DNA from: an uncultured Spirochaetaceae bacterium
Lineage (GTDB): Bacteria > Spirochaetota > Spirochaetia > Treponematales > Treponemataceae
NCBI GenBank assembly: GCA_902766125.1
Contig: CACXCG010000030.1
Coordinates: 1-34,113 of the forward strand
Length of the DNA stretch: 34,113 bases
Direction: 5' to 3'
Under the pieces are notes generated by a model, which did not search any database, had not been told where the DNA came from, and worked only from the letters and a program-made list of their open reading frames with translations. A program made the translations under genes and the position numbers. Of the stretch, positions 6,578 through 15,940 are shown in pieces; the first letter of the stretch is position 1, and the number at the start of each line of letters is the position of its first letter.

Positions 6578-8857
6578 TTACAGGTTTTTGCCTTCAAACT
6601 CTGCAAGCGGAATTGGCTTAGAATAGTAGAATCCCTGGAACATGGTACAGCCGGCTTCCGTCAAGAAGTCAACCTGCTCACGGGTTTCAACTCCTTCTGA
6701 AATGACGGGCATTTCAAGCGACTGTGCCATACTGATAATGTGCTGCAAAATCGTACGCGTTCTCATGGAATCTGTTGACTGACGCAGGAACATCATATCC
6801 AGCTTTATAATGTCAACCTGAAGGTTTTTAAGCAGATTGAGCGAAGAGAAGCCTGAACCAAAGTCATCCATTTCAATAATAAAGCCGTCTTTACGAAGCC
6901 AGTTGATAACCTGCATCTTACGTTCGACATCGTTCATCATGACGCTTTCGGTAATTTCCAGACGGAGCATCCGCGGTTCAAGTCCGTAACTGCGTACCAG
7001 TGCAGTAATCTCTTCATAGACATCGATGTAATAGAAATCTTTGGGAGAAACATTCACCGAAAGATACATGTCATTTTTGCCTTCACTTTTCCAGCGGGCA
7101 AGGATCTGACATGCGGTCTGCCACATAAAGCGGTCCAGGCGCACAATATCACCGCTTTTTTCAAGAATAGGAATAAAGCGTCCGGGCTGCAAAAGTCCCA
7201 GTTCACCGTGTTCCCAGCGGGCAAGCACTTCTGCTCCTTCAACCACACCTTTGCTGTTAACCTGAGCCTGAAGATACGGCTTAAACTGCTGACGCTTAAC
7301 TGCATCATCAAAGGTTGCGGTTACCTGCTGTGTCCACAGTAACGCATCGCGCATGGTGTTATCGTACCAGGCAATACGCTTCTGTACATCGTTTTTGATT
7401 CCTTCCATTGCAAGGAATGCACGGTCTATCATAATAGAGGGAGCAATGTCTCTTTCCTTTACTTCATAGATACCTATGTGCATGGTAATGGGATAGACTT
7501 CACTTCCTTCCTTATGAACAAATCCACCTGAACCGCTTTCAAACAGTTCCTGATTAAAATCTTTTTTACGCATCATGATGGCAAACATATCGCCGCCAAT
7601 GCGTCCGTATACGGAATTCTCGCTCGCGTAACTTTGAACGACACGTGCCACGTTAATCAGAATGCTGTCTCCGGCCTTTCTTCCAAAGATATCATTAACC
7701 AGCTTAAATTCTTTTATGTCGGAACACAGCACCAGATAATCAGTACCGGGATAATCGTGCAGCATCTGTTCCATCTTGTGAAGCAGATACTCTCTGTTGT
7801 ACAGCCCCGTCAGACTGTCATGCGTTGCAAGATACTGTTCGCGTTTTTTTTCAGCTTCTTCTTCGGTTCTGTCTTTTATGCTTACAAAGGCGCCTGCATA
7901 CACATTGCGCACATCGTTCAGTTTCTGATACTCAATCTCATAGATGCGTTCTACTCCGTCTACAGACAGCGTGCGTATAACCTTAAGGTTTTCGCAGTCG
8001 TCCATGTCACTGGCAGAAATAACTGCACGCACGGTTTTCTTTGCTGCAGAATAATCTCCGCTCTGAAGGTTAAACAGCTTTTTTGCACCATCGTTGAAGT
8101 AAACACAATCCCCCTTGTTATCAAAAAAGAGAATTGCATCAGACATGTTGGACACAATGGCAGAAAGCATTTTTTCGGTAAGGAAGAACGGCAGATACCT
8201 GAGCGCAAAGTAGTACATAAGGACGCCGCACAAACCGTAACCCAGCATGGATTTATCAACCGGCTGTTTTGAAAAGACATACCACGATTCCCAGATGGTC
8301 ACAATGAACAGCGTAACGAAAATAGTTAAATACTTTTCAAGATAGAGCCGCGATACGGTAATCATCTTGCGGATAAAAATTCCATACGTAACGGCAACCA
8401 GCACATACGAGAATACAAGATGGACATAGTGGAACGCATACGACACCAGCTTGAAGTACACATCTCCCGAATCAAGCACAACCTCTTCAATGGCAAACAC
8501 GTGATGGAAGACCGGATTGAGCAGCACAGAAGTCGAATCGAAAATAGTACAGAACAAAAGCACCCACCGCAACGGAGTTCTTTCAAACTCATAGTCGCAG
8601 TACGCCATTGAAAATTTAATCAGGAAGTAGAACAGCCAGTCGGTTCCCACCAGGTACAGAATATAGCCGACAAAACTGGGAGCATACATTCCCGAAAAAA
8701 TTATCAGCATATTTCCGATGACGGGAACTAAATCATAAAACAAAAGCCAGGTAATGGGGCGAGAAATCGGTTTTTTATTTACTATTGCCCGTACCATACA
8801 ATACACGACAAGAATGGCAAGAACGGTCAATGCTATCGTAAAATTTTTCATAATCAT
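6578..8857 (-). CDS. Membrane PAS-GGDEF-EAL c-di-GMP protein
   Basis: 759 residues. Seven to eight hydrophobic segments lie in residues 1-225, resembling the 7TM N-terminal sensor of histidine kinases and cyclases. A PAS-like domain (about 232-335) follows, then GGDEF (about 340-498) and EAL (about 505-755) domains. The GGDEF signature reads GGDMF (421-425): the second acidic residue is Met, so cyclase activity is doubtful. The EAL domain keeps its expected residues: EVLARW (543-548), Asn602, LEITES (633-638), DDFGSG (664-669), KLD (685-687) and EGVE (721-724). It is thus probably a c-di-GMP phosphodiesterase acting at the inner membrane. The two nearby ATGs (8857 and 8851) lack a Shine-Dalgarno sequence and sit almost on the predicted transcription start. 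Confidence 0.93.
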   Translation of the reverse strand: MIMKNFTIALTVLAILVVYCMVRAIVNKKPISRPITWLLFYDLVPVIGNMLIIFSGMYAPSFVGYILYLVGTDWLFYFLIKFSMAYCDYEFERTPLRWVLLFCTIFDSTSVLLNPVFHHVFAIEEVVLDSGDVYFKLVSYAFHYVHLVFSYVLVAVTYGIFIRKMITVSRLYLEKYLTIFVTLFIVTIWESWYVFSKQPVDKSMLGYGLCGVLMYYFALRYLPFFLTEKMLSAIVSNMSDAILFFDNKGDCVYFNDGAKKLFNLQSGDYSAAKKTVRAVISASDMDDCENLKVIRTLSVDGVERIYEIEYQKLNDVRNVYAGAFVSIKDRTEEEAEKKREQYLATHDSLTGLYNREYLLHKMEQMLHDYPGTDYLVLCSDIKEFKLVNDIFGRKAGDSILINVARVVQSYASENSVYGRIGGDMFAIMMRKKDFNQELFESGSGGFVHKEGSEVYPITMHIGIYEVKERDIAPSIMIDRAFLAMEGIKNDVQKRIAWYDNTMRDALLWTQQVTATFDDAVKRQQFKPYLQAQVNSKGVVEGAEVLARWEHGELGLLQPGRFIPILEKSGDIVRLDRFMWQTACQILARWKSEGKNDMYLSVNVSPKDFYYIDVYEEITALVRSYGLEPRMLRLEITESVMMNDVERKMQVINWLRKDGFIIEMDDFGSGFSSLNLLKNLQVDIIKLDMMFLRQSTDSMRTRTILQHIISMAQSLEMPVISEGVETREQVDFLTEAGCTMFQGFYYSKPIPLAEFEGKNL

Positions 8858-8860
8858 TAT

Positions 8861-8889
8861 ATTATCTATTTAAAATAGAGAATTGTCAA
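8861..8889 (-). promoter_or_regulatory. Sigma-70-type promoter for the EAL-domain gene
   Basis: On the - strand, a perfect TTGACA (8889-8884), a 17-base spacer and GATAAT (8866-8861). Transcription would start about at the first or second ATG of the gene, implying a leaderless or nearly leaderless mRNA. The -35 box overlaps that of the divergent promoter. Confidence 0.6.
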
Positions 8890-8911
8890 ATATAAGTTGC
8901 ACATTTATGTA
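8883..8911 (+). promoter_or_regulatory. Candidate promoter for the MATE gene
   Basis: TTGTCA (8883-8888), a 17-base spacer and TATGTA (8906-8911), giving a short leader with GAGCGG before ATG 8932. An alternative, TTGCAC (8897-8902) with TATGGT (8920-8925), would give a leaderless transcript. Confidence 0.4.
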
Positions 8912-8931
8912 CTTAGTGGTATGGTGAGCGG

Positions 8932-10284
8932 ATGGAAATTACCAGAGGGCCTATCTGGAAGGCATTGCTGACATTTTTCTTTCCTATTCTTGCAGGAACG
9001 TTTTTTCAGCAATTATACAATACAGTTGACGCGTTTGTTGTAGGACAGTATGTGGGTACGACCGCCCTTGCTGCCGTGGGGGGAACGACTGCTGTTTACA
9101 TAAACCTGCTTTTAGGTTTTTTTCTGGGACTTTCCAGCGGTGCAGGAGTGCTGATTTCACAGTTTTACGGTGCAAAAAACAAGGCAAGTCTTTCTCAGAG
9201 CGTTCATACCGCCATTGCACTCTGTCTTGCCGGGGGACTTCTTATCACCGGTGCAGGCATGGCATGCACAAACCTTATGCTTTTCATAACACACACTCCG
9301 GAAGATGTTGTACCGCTTTCACGAACCTATCTTCTGATTATTTTTACCGGAACCATTCCTATGTTCATATACAACATGGGCTCGGGAATTCTACGGGCAG
9401 TCGGAAATTCACGCACACCGCTTCATATCATCATGATCGGCTGCTTTTCCAACATTGGACTGGACCTGCTGTTTGTCCGCGGTCTGGGCATGGGGGTAGA
9501 AGGAGTTGCACTGGCAACCGTCATCTGTCAGGTTGAATGTGCGGTAATCGTCATGTGGCTTCTGCTCAAGTCGCACGATGTCTATGCGGTTAAGATAAAG
9601 GAAATACGGTTCAGCGGTCACATTCTGCGCGAAATGCTGCGCATTGGATTTCCGGCAGGAATTCAGTCTTCACTGTACACCATAAGCAATCTTATCATAC
9701 AGACTAATTTCAATCTGTTTGGAACAAAGACCGTTGCTGCATGGGCGGCATTTGGAAAGATTGATGCAATTTTCTGGATGACGGTAAATGCATTCGGCAT
9801 TGCAATCACCACGTTTGCAGGACAGAATACGGGAGCGGGACAGCTGTCACGCATAAAAAAGGGAATGTGGGAAACACTTTTAATGACCGCCATTACCACC
9901 ATAATCTTCTGCCTCTGTTTCTGGTTCTTCGGCGAATGGTTTTACAGGCTGTTTACCAAAGACGACTGGGAAGTACTTGAAATAGGAATGGATATCCTGC
10001 GCTTTATGATTCCGTGGTGGATTACCTACATTTCAATAGAAGTTTTAAGCGGAACCATACGCGGCACCGGCAACAGTTTTATTCCCATGATGATAACGGT
10101 ATTCGGAGTCTGTGCCCTGCGCATACTGTGGCTGTTCACTGCAGTACAGCAGAATAAGACGTTGCATATGGTTATGGCAAGTTATCCCATCACCTGGATC
10201 ATTACTTCTCTTGCATTCTGGATTTACTATCTGAGCGGCAAGTGGATAAACCGTTCCGTTCAGCTCAAAGAAAAAACCTATTGA
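8932..10284 (+). CDS. MATE-family multidrug/cation exporter
   Basis: 450 residues, the usual MATE length, with twelve predicted membrane helices in two six-helix halves. Landmarks are the N-terminal GPIWKALLTFFFPILAGTFFQQLYNTVDAFVVGQYVG, a standard NorM/DinF-like opening (here split: GPIWKALLTFFFP, ILAGTFFQQLYNTVD, AFVVGQYVG), and the second-half counterpart GFPAGIQSSLYTISNLIIQ. The family exports drugs or metabolites in exchange for Na+ or H+; substrate and ion cannot be told here. It is transcribed divergently from the EAL-domain gene with overlapping -35 boxes, and its stop codon lies inside the -35 box of the next gene's promoter. Confidence 0.93.
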   Translation: MEITRGPIWKALLTFFFPILAGTFFQQLYNTVDAFVVGQYVGTTALAAVGGTTAVYINLLLGFFLGLSSGAGVLISQFYGAKNKASLSQSVHTAIALCLAGGLLITGAGMACTNLMLFITHTPEDVVPLSRTYLLIIFTGTIPMFIYNMGSGILRAVGNSRTPLHIIMIGCFSNIGLDLLFVRGLGMGVEGVALATVICQVECAVIVMWLLLKSHDVYAVKIKEIRFSGHILREMLRIGFPAGIQSSLYTISNLIIQTNFNLFGTKTVAAWAAFGKIDAIFWMTVNAFGIAITTFAGQNTGAGQLSRIKKGMWETLLMTAITTIIFCLCFWFFGEWFYRLFTKDDWEVLEIGMDILRFMIPWWITYISIEVLSGTIRGTGNSFIPMMITVFGVCALRILWLFTAVQQNKTLHMVMASYPITWIITSLAFWIYYLSGKWINRSVQLKEKTY

Positions 10285-10309
10285 CTAAATAGGATAAAGA
10301 AACTATGAT
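10281..10309 (+). promoter_or_regulatory. Promoter of the pyridoxamine kinase gene
   Basis: TTGACT (10281-10286), a 17-base spacer and TATGAT (10304-10309), close to sigma-70 consensus. The -35 box contains the MATE stop codon. An AAGAGG ribosome-binding site follows before ATG 10339. Confidence 0.6.
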
Positions 10310-10338
10310 GAGTCAAACTTAAAAAAAGAGGTGTCATT

Positions 10339-11169
10339 ATGGATAAAAGACTTCTTACAATTCAGGATATTTCATGCGTGGGACAATGTTCTCTTACCGT
10401 AGCACTGCCCATTATTTCTGCATGCGGAATTGAAACCGCAATTCTTCCCGGATCAGTTCTTTCAAATCATACCGCACCCGGTTTTTCTGCATGGACATTC
10501 CACGACCTGACTGACGAAATGCCCAAAATTCTTGCTCAGTGGAAAAAAGACAACATTACCTTTGACGCATTTTATACCGGTTACTTAAGCAGAACACAGA
10601 TTGCTCCGACCATGGACATCATGAACAGCGTTGCACGCGACGGAGCCTTACGCATTGTAGACCCCGCAATGGCTGACAACGGAAAACTGTATGCAGGCTT
10701 TGACGCAGACTTTCCCAAAGAAATGGCAAAACTGTGCAAGGGTGCAGACTTTATCTTACCAAACCTGACAGAAGCTTCTTTCCTTCTGGGAATTGAATAC
10801 AAAGGCAGCGGTTACGACAAGGCATACATTGAAACCGTGTGCAAAGACCTTGCTAAACTGGGCGCAAAAAATGTAATCATTACCGGTGTGTCTTTTGAAA
10901 AAGGCAAACTGGGAGTTGCAGTTTACAACGGTGCAACCTTTGACTATTACTTTACCGAACACCTTGATGCATCTTTACATGGAACCGGCGACATCTATTC
11001 GTCAGCATTTGCAGGAAGCCTTATGCGCGGAAAGTCAGTCATAGATGCAGCAAGTATTGCAGCAGACTTTGTCGTAGAGTCAATAAAGCAGACACTGGGC
11101 GACAAAGACCACTGGTATGGTGCAAAATTTGAAAAGGCACTGCCCTATCTGGTACAGCGCCTGAACTAA
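10339..11169 (+). CDS. pdxY: Pyridoxamine/pyridoxal kinase
   Basis: 276 residues, ribokinase-like fold. The enzyme phosphorylates pyridoxal, pyridoxine or pyridoxamine with ATP in the vitamin B6 salvage pathway, in the cytoplasm. The N-terminus LLTIQDISCVGQCSLTVALP and the following TAILPGSVLSNHT match bacterial pyridoxamine kinases (PdxY type). VDPAMADNGKLY is the characteristic 'DPVMGD' region, and HGTGDIYSSAF near residue 215 is the anion-hole/catalytic GTGD motif with the catalytic Asp. Full length for the family. It has its own promoter and an AAGAGG site seven bases before ATG. The 3' end converges with a small - strand gene seven bases away. PdxY versus the PdxK subgroup is inferred from overall resemblance. 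Confidence 0.88.
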   Translation: MDKRLLTIQDISCVGQCSLTVALPIISACGIETAILPGSVLSNHTAPGFSAWTFHDLTDEMPKILAQWKKDNITFDAFYTGYLSRTQIAPTMDIMNSVARDGALRIVDPAMADNGKLYAGFDADFPKEMAKLCKGADFILPNLTEASFLLGIEYKGSGYDKAYIETVCKDLAKLGAKNVIITGVSFEKGKLGVAVYNGATFDYYFTEHLDASLHGTGDIYSSAFAGSLMRGKSVIDAASIAADFVVESIKQTLGDKDHWYGAKFEKALPYLVQRLN

Positions 11170-11176
11170 ACTGATT

Positions 11177-11425
11177 CTAGTCTGTATCAAGCCCCCAGAG
11201 GAGTATTGAATCTGGTTCCGACAGATTGACAAAGTAGTAGTTTTTCATCAGACCGTCAGAAAAAACACTCTGCACTTTGTCGGGCCAGTTGTATTCCAGT
11301 TCAAACTCTGCAAACTCGCTTTTGTTTTCCACTATGCAGTAATCATCTGCAGGAATAACTACTTCTCCATACATGACTAAATCAGTAACGGCATGCAGCC
11401 ACCAGATATCAGAACTATACTCCAT
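11177..11425 (-). CDS. Small hypothetical protein, possibly a 5'-truncated gene
   Basis: 82 residues from ATG 11425, with AAAGG four bases upstream. It is acidic and rich in aromatic residues (SSDIWWLHAV, FELEYNWPDKV, ILLWGLDTD). I do not recognise the family. The frame stays open upstream to about 11497 and reads protein-like there (VDLCVRAGYSTFYKTTFKGY just before the Met), but that extension contains no ATG, GTG or TTG before an in-frame stop. It may therefore be the surviving 3' part of a longer gene whose front was lost where leuS now begins. If functional, ATG 11425 is the only reasonable start. It converges with the pyridoxamine kinase gene. Confidence 0.5.
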   Translation of the reverse strand: MEYSSDIWWLHAVTDLVMYGEVVIPADDYCIVENKSEFAEFELEYNWPDKVQSVFSDGLMKNYYFVNLSEPDSILLWGLDTD

Positions 11426-11513
11426 GTAGCCTTTAAAAGTTGTTTTGTAAAAGGTACTGTAACCTGCCCGAACGCAGAGGTCAACACAAAAATAAATAAA
11501 TTATGCAAAAGTC

Positions 11514-11542
11514 TTCAATAAATTTCATAAAAATGGTACAGT
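11514..11542 (+). promoter_or_regulatory. Candidate leuS promoter
   Basis: TTCAAT (11514-11519), a 17-base spacer and TACAGT (11537-11542), followed by GGAG seven bases before ATG 11565. No T-box or other leader structure was seen in the 139-base gap. Confidence 0.4.
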
Positions 11543-11564
11543 AAGCTAAATATGGAGTAACATT

Positions 11565-14117
11565 ATGTCAACTTACGATTTTAAAAACATTGAGCCAAAG
11601 TGGCAAAAGTATTGGGAAAGTCACAAAACATTTAAGGTAAGCGAGGATGCTCAGTTTCCTAAAGATAAGAGGCGCTATGTGCTGGACATGTTCCCCTATC
11701 CGTCAGGAGCGGGACTGCATGTTGGTCACCCTGAAGGATACACTGCAACCGACATCTGGTGCCGCTATCTTCGTATGAAAGGATACAACGTACTGCACCC
11801 CATGGGATACGATGCATTCGGTCTTCCTGCAGAAAACTATGCAATCAAAACAGGAACTCATCCTGCAACAACTACTTTCCAGAATATTGAACACTTTACT
11901 CAGCAGATAAAGGCACTGGGCTTCTCTTACGACTGGGACCGCGAAGTTATTACCTGTACCAGCGAATACTACAAATGGACACAGTGGATTTTCCTGCAGC
12001 TGTACAAAAGAGGTCTTGCCTACGAAGCAGAAACTCCCATCAACTGGTGTCCTTCATGTAAAACAGGTCTTGCAAACGAAGAAGTCAAAGAAGGTCACTG
12101 TGACCGCTGCGGTGCAGAAGTTACGCACAAGACAATCCGTCAGTGGATTTTAAAGATTACCGCGTATGCAGAACGTCTGCTTGAAGACCTGGACGGACTG
12201 GACTGGCCCGAAAGCGTAAAGCTGATGCAGAAAAACTGGATTGGAAAAAGCGAAGGTGCAGAAGTAAACTTTACCGTTGCAGACAAAGACGGAAAGCCGA
12301 CCGATCAGAAACTTACCGTGTACACCACCAGATGCGACACACTGTTTGGTGCAACCTATATGGTTATTTCTCCGGAACACAAGCTGGTAAAAACCCTTAC
12401 CACAGCAGAACAGAAAGATGCAGTTGAAGCATACGTTCAGGCTGCAGCAAAAAAATCTGACCTTGAGCGTACTGACCTTGCAAAAGACAAGACCGGTGTA
12501 TTCAGCGGAAGCTATGCAATCAACCCGGTAAACGGAAAACTCATTCCTATCTGGATTGCTGATTACGTTCTGATTTCTTACGGAACCGGTGCAATCATGG
12601 CTGTTCCTGCACACGACACCCGCGACTGGGACTTTGCAAAGAAATTCAATCTGCCCATCATTGAAGTATTAAAGAGCGAAGTAGACGTTCAGACTCAGGC
12701 ATGGACCGAAGACGGCATTCATGTAAACTCAGACTTCCTTGACGGACTGAACAAAAAAGACGCAATTGCAAAGATGCTTGAATTCCTTGCAGAAAAAGGA
12801 ATCGGTAAAAAAGCAGTCAATTACAAACTGCGCGACTGGGTCTTCAGCCGTCAGCGTTACTGGGGAGAACCTATTCCGTTAGTACACTGCCCCACCTGCG
12901 GAACCGTACCTGTTCCCGAAGACCAGCTGCCACTTGAACTTCCCAACGTAAAGACGTATCAGCCGACCGGTACCGGCGAATCTCCGCTTGCAGGAATTGA
13001 TGAATGGGTTAACTGTTCATGTCCAAAGTGCGGCGGTAAGGCAAAGCGCGAAACCAACACCATGCCTCAGTGGGCAGGAAGCTGCTGGTATTACCTGCGC
13101 TATCTTGATCCGAAAAATCAGAATGCCTTTGTTTCTAAAGAAGCAGAACAGTACTGGATGCCGGTTGACCTGTATGTTGGTGGTGCTGAACATGCAGTCC
13201 TTCACCTTCTGTACAGCCGCTTCTGGCACAAAGTGTTGTACGACATTGGAGCAGTAAGCACAAAAGAACCGTTCCAGCGTCTTATCAACCAGGGAATGAT
13301 TACTTCTTTTGCATTCCAGAACAAAGCAAAGTCTCTTATTCCGGTAGACCAGGCAGTTGAAACTGCACCCGGAGTTTTTGAAGATAAAGACACCCACGAA
13401 AAACTTGAACGCATCATTGCAAAGATGTCTAAGTCTCTCAAAAACGTAGTCAACCCTGATGAAATGATTGCAGAATACGGAGCCGACAGTGTCCGCATGT
13501 ACGAAATGTTTATGGGACCGCTTACCGTTTCAAAACCGTGGAACACACAGGGACTGATTGGCGTAAACCGCTTCCTTGAAAAAGTGTGGGCAGTGGGAGA
13601 AAAACCGCTTACCGACGTTGACATTACCGGAAAGATTGAAGACAAAAAACTTTCTGACCTGCGCAAAACCTATGCAAAGACAGTCAAAAAAGTCAGCGAT
13701 GACACAGAAAGCTTAAGCTTTAACACTGCAATAAGCCAGATGATGATTTTCATCAATGAAGCAAGTAAAGCTGAATCTATTCCGCGCGCAATGTGGGAAG
13801 GCTTTGTAAAAATGCTTGCCTGTTACGCTCCTCACTTAGGCGAAGAACTGTGGCAGAAAGCAGGACATGACAACACTGTTACTTACGAAAGCTGGCCAAC
13901 CTTCAGTGAAGAATACTGCAAGGAAGACACAAAAGAATTCCCGGTTATGATTAACGGAAAACTGCGTGCAAAATTTGAAGCAGCTGCAGACACCGACAGT
14001 GCAACTCTTGAAGCAATGGCAAAAGAAACCGAAGGCTTTAAGAAATTCACCGACGGTAAAACAATCGCTAAGATTATCGTAGTCCCGGGTAAACTGGTAA
14101 ATGTTGTTGTAAAATGA
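11565..14117 (+). CDS. leuS: Leucyl-tRNA synthetase
   Basis: 850 residues, normal for bacterial LeuRS. It charges tRNA-Leu with leucine in the cytoplasm. The class I signature HIGH appears as HVGH (residues 52-55, within [17 protein letters not shown]) and KMSKS is exact at 620-624. The inserted CP1 editing domain (about 225-420) is present, with [12 protein letters not shown] carrying the conserved Asp that limits mischarging. Cys pairs in CPSCKTGL...CDRCG and CPTCG...CPKCG suggest zinc-binding modules. The C-terminal tRNA-binding domain ends in [14 protein letters not shown] ribosome-binding site precedes ATG 11565. The stop overlaps the next gene's start (ATGA), so the two are translationally coupled. 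Confidence 0.98.
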   Translation: MSTYDFKNIEPKWQKYWESHKTFKVSEDAQFPKDKRRYVLDMFPYPSGAGLHVGHPEGYTATDIWCRYLRMKGYNVLHPMGYDAFGLPAENYAIKTGTHPATTTFQNIEHFTQQIKALGFSYDWDREVITCTSEYYKWTQWIFLQLYKRGLAYEAETPINWCPSCKTGLANEEVKEGHCDRCGAEVTHKTIRQWILKITAYAERLLEDLDGLDWPESVKLMQKNWIGKSEGAEVNFTVADKDGKPTDQKLTVYTTRCDTLFGATYMVISPEHKLVKTLTTAEQKDAVEAYVQAAAKKSDLERTDLAKDKTGVFSGSYAINPVNGKLIPIWIADYVLISYGTGAIMAVPAHDTRDWDFAKKFNLPIIEVLKSEVDVQTQAWTEDGIHVNSDFLDGLNKKDAIAKMLEFLAEKGIGKKAVNYKLRDWVFSRQRYWGEPIPLVHCPTCGTVPVPEDQLPLELPNVKTYQPTGTGESPLAGIDEWVNCSCPKCGGKAKRETNTMPQWAGSCWYYLRYLDPKNQNAFVSKEAEQYWMPVDLYVGGAEHAVLHLLYSRFWHKVLYDIGAVSTKEPFQRLINQGMITSFAFQNKAKSLIPVDQAVETAPGVFEDKDTHEKLERIIAKMSKSLKNVVNPDEMIAEYGADSVRMYEMFMGPLTVSKPWNTQGLIGVNRFLEKVWAVGEKPLTDVDITGKIEDKKLSDLRKTYAKTVKKVSDDTESLSFNTAISQMMIFINEASKAESIPRAMWEGFVKMLACYAPHLGEELWQKAGHDNTVTYESWPTFSEEYCKEDTKEFPVMINGKLRAKFEAAADTDSATLEAMAKETEGFKKFTDGKTIAKIIVVPGKLVNVVVK

Positions 14118-15049
14118 CAGACAGTGAAAGAACACGCATCATACGTCTTGCAGGAATTATTGCACTTGCAGGAAACCTTGCCCTTGCTGCAACAAAGCTG
14201 ACCATGGCAGTTATGTCACGGTCGCTTGCAGTTTTGGGTGACGGCATTGATTCTTCGACGGATGTGCTGATTGCAATTGTTACTCTTATTATAAGCGGAA
14301 TTATCTCTAAGCCGGGAGACAAAGAGCACCCGTGGGGACACGAACGCGCAGAAACCGTTGCAACCATGATTCTTGCCTTCATCATTTTTCTTGCGGGAAG
14401 CGAAGTGTTTATGTCGGCAGCAAAGCGGCTCATCAATCACCAGAAGGTTGAAGAAGTCTCTCTTGTTGCCGTGTGGGCATCGGTTATTTCCATCTGCGGA
14501 AAATCCTTGCTTGCACTTTCACAATATGCACTGGGTAAAAAAGCAAACTCTGATATTGTACGCGCCAATGCTCAGAACATGCGGAACGACATTGTTCTTT
14601 CTGCAGCAGTGCTTGCAGGTTTAGCAGCATCACGTATTTTTAACTGTCCGGTACTGGACCCGGTCATTGCACTGATTGTAGGCCTGTGGGTTATAAAAAA
14701 TGCTGTCGTACTGTTCAAAGATTTAAACATGGAACTTATGGACGGAAACACGGACAAGTCTCTGTACAAAAAAGTATTTTCTGCAGCAGCATCCGTTCCG
14801 GGCGTTTCTAATCCCCACCGTGCACGAATCCGAAAAATTGCCTCCAAGTGGGATATCAGCATGGATATAGAAGTGTCACCGCAAATGACCGTATTTGATG
14901 CACATGAACGCGCAGAGTTAGTAGAAAACGCAATCAGAGATGCAATTCCTGATGTGTACGATGTAATGATTCATGTAGAACCGACAGGAAGCGACAGTCA
15001 TCAGCCGGAAGAACGCTTTGGACTGGCTCCCCATCATTTAGAAGAATAG
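14114..15049 (+). CDS. Cation diffusion facilitator metal transporter
   Basis: 311 residues: six membrane helices (about 1-210) and a C-terminal ferredoxin-like cytoplasmic domain (about 215-300). The helix II metal site is Asp46-x3-Asp50 (DGIDSSTD) and the helix V counterpart is Asn155-x3-Asp159 (NMRND). The typical zinc transporter has HxxxD at these places, so zinc is not assured and manganese or iron is possible. The HPWGHERAE loop after helix II is a standard family marker. CDF proteins export divalent metal in exchange for protons. The start overlaps the leuS stop as ATGA. The TAG stop abuts, with no gap, the stop of the convergent carboxypeptidase gene. Confidence 0.9.
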   Translation: MTDSERTRIIRLAGIIALAGNLALAATKLTMAVMSRSLAVLGDGIDSSTDVLIAIVTLIISGIISKPGDKEHPWGHERAETVATMILAFIIFLAGSEVFMSAAKRLINHQKVEEVSLVAVWASVISICGKSLLALSQYALGKKANSDIVRANAQNMRNDIVLSAAVLAGLAASRIFNCPVLDPVIALIVGLWVIKNAVVLFKDLNMELMDGNTDKSLYKKVFSAAASVPGVSNPHRARIRKIASKWDISMDIEVSPQMTVFDAHERAELVENAIRDAIPDVYDVMIHVEPTGSDSHQPEERFGLAPHHLEE

Positions 15050-15940
15050 TTATTCTTTGTAGTTTTCCCAGGCGTACAGGAATTCAAGCATAAACTGCTG
15101 AATGTCACCAAACCATTTTTTCTGGAACCTGCAGGCTTCAACACCAATGTATCTGAAGTGCCAGCATTCCCACATGTAACCGGTAACATCTTCGTATCCC
15201 TGAGGAAAGCTGAGTGACCAGCCGTACTGAGCAGCATTGTTGTACACCCACTTACCCATCTTTGTGTCGCCCCAGTCATCAGTAATTGAACCAAAGTCAA
15301 CTGCAACTCCCAGCTGATGCTGACTGGTACCGGGACGTGCACTGTAACGTTCGGCAAGTTCTTCGCCATCCTGTGCAACATAACGGGCAAACAGACGCTC
15401 CTGATATGAATACGAACGGTATGTAGAACTGACCATAAGTTTTATTCCGTCAGCAAGGGCTGCACGCGAAAGTTCTTCAAGTGCATGGTATGCTTCGGGA
15501 CGCAGTGAAAGATCATTACGGCTTACGTTCCACAAGTCGTTGTTCTTTACCGGCATAAGGTCTTTGGGTTCATACTCAGAAGAAACAGAATGTTTTTTGT
15601 CTATAAGATAATACAGCGAAAGGTCATCACTACGGAATGTTTTTTCTACCTCAAGGACAGCATGTAAATCTACAAGAAATTCTTTAGGATCGCCGTTAGG
15701 AATTGCTTCTTTAGCACGCTCAGAAAGCGAAGAAAGCACTGCTCCTAATTTTTCAACTTCAGGATCAATTGCCGTCATCTGCTGCGGTGCAGTTACCGGC
15801 TGCTGTTCAAGGGCAACAGGAGCTGTAGAAGGCGTTGCTGCATGAGCTGCATTTCCCGTTGCAACAACCTGTTTTTGTGTGCAGGACACACTCAGTAAAA
15901 CTAAAGCGCCACACACAAAGGCGGCAAAATAATTACGCAT
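15050..15940 (-). CDS. VanY-like D-alanyl-D-alanine carboxypeptidase lipoprotein (M15)
   Basis: 296 residues from ATG 15940, which has AGAGG upstream; a longer frame to 16006 would hide the signal peptide. MRNYFAAFVCGALVLLSVSC is a lipoprotein signal with lipobox SVSC and acylated Cys20. A Pro/Ala/Thr-rich linker (about 25-60) follows. The catalytic M15B domain (about 120-285) has SQHQLGVAVDF, whose His208 and Asp215 are zinc ligands, and WECWHFRYIG, with Glu258 catalytic and His261 a zinc ligand. The family trims the terminal D-Ala from peptidoglycan stems in the periplasm. It overlaps the STAS gene by eight bases and is the last gene of a four-gene signalling operon, which suggests that its synthesis, or its effect on the wall, is tied to that pathway. 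Confidence 0.9.
   Translation of the reverse strand: MRNYFAAFVCGALVLLSVSCTQKQVVATGNAAHAATPSTAPVALEQQPVTAPQQMTAIDPEVEKLGAVLSSLSERAKEAIPNGDPKEFLVDLHAVLEVEKTFRSDDLSLYYLIDKKHSVSSEYEPKDLMPVKNNDLWNVSRNDLSLRPEAYHALEELSRAALADGIKLMVSSTYRSYSYQERLFARYVAQDGEELAERYSARPGTSQHQLGVAVDFGSITDDWGDTKMGKWVYNNAAQYGWSLSFPQGYEDVTGYMWECWHFRYIGVEACRFQKKWFGDIQQFMLEFLYAWENYKE

Noticed and set aside
7634..8272. 212-codon + strand frame opposite the GGDEF-EAL gene
   Set aside because: It lies antisense to strongly conserved PAS/GGDEF coding sequence and resembles no protein family.
11426..11564. T-box leader upstream of leuS
   Set aside because: The gap is only 139 bases, with no T-box sequence or terminator-antiterminator pairing visible.
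12150..13666. Long antisense frames within leuS
   Set aside because: They are complements of conserved leuS codons and lack starts with ribosome-binding sites.
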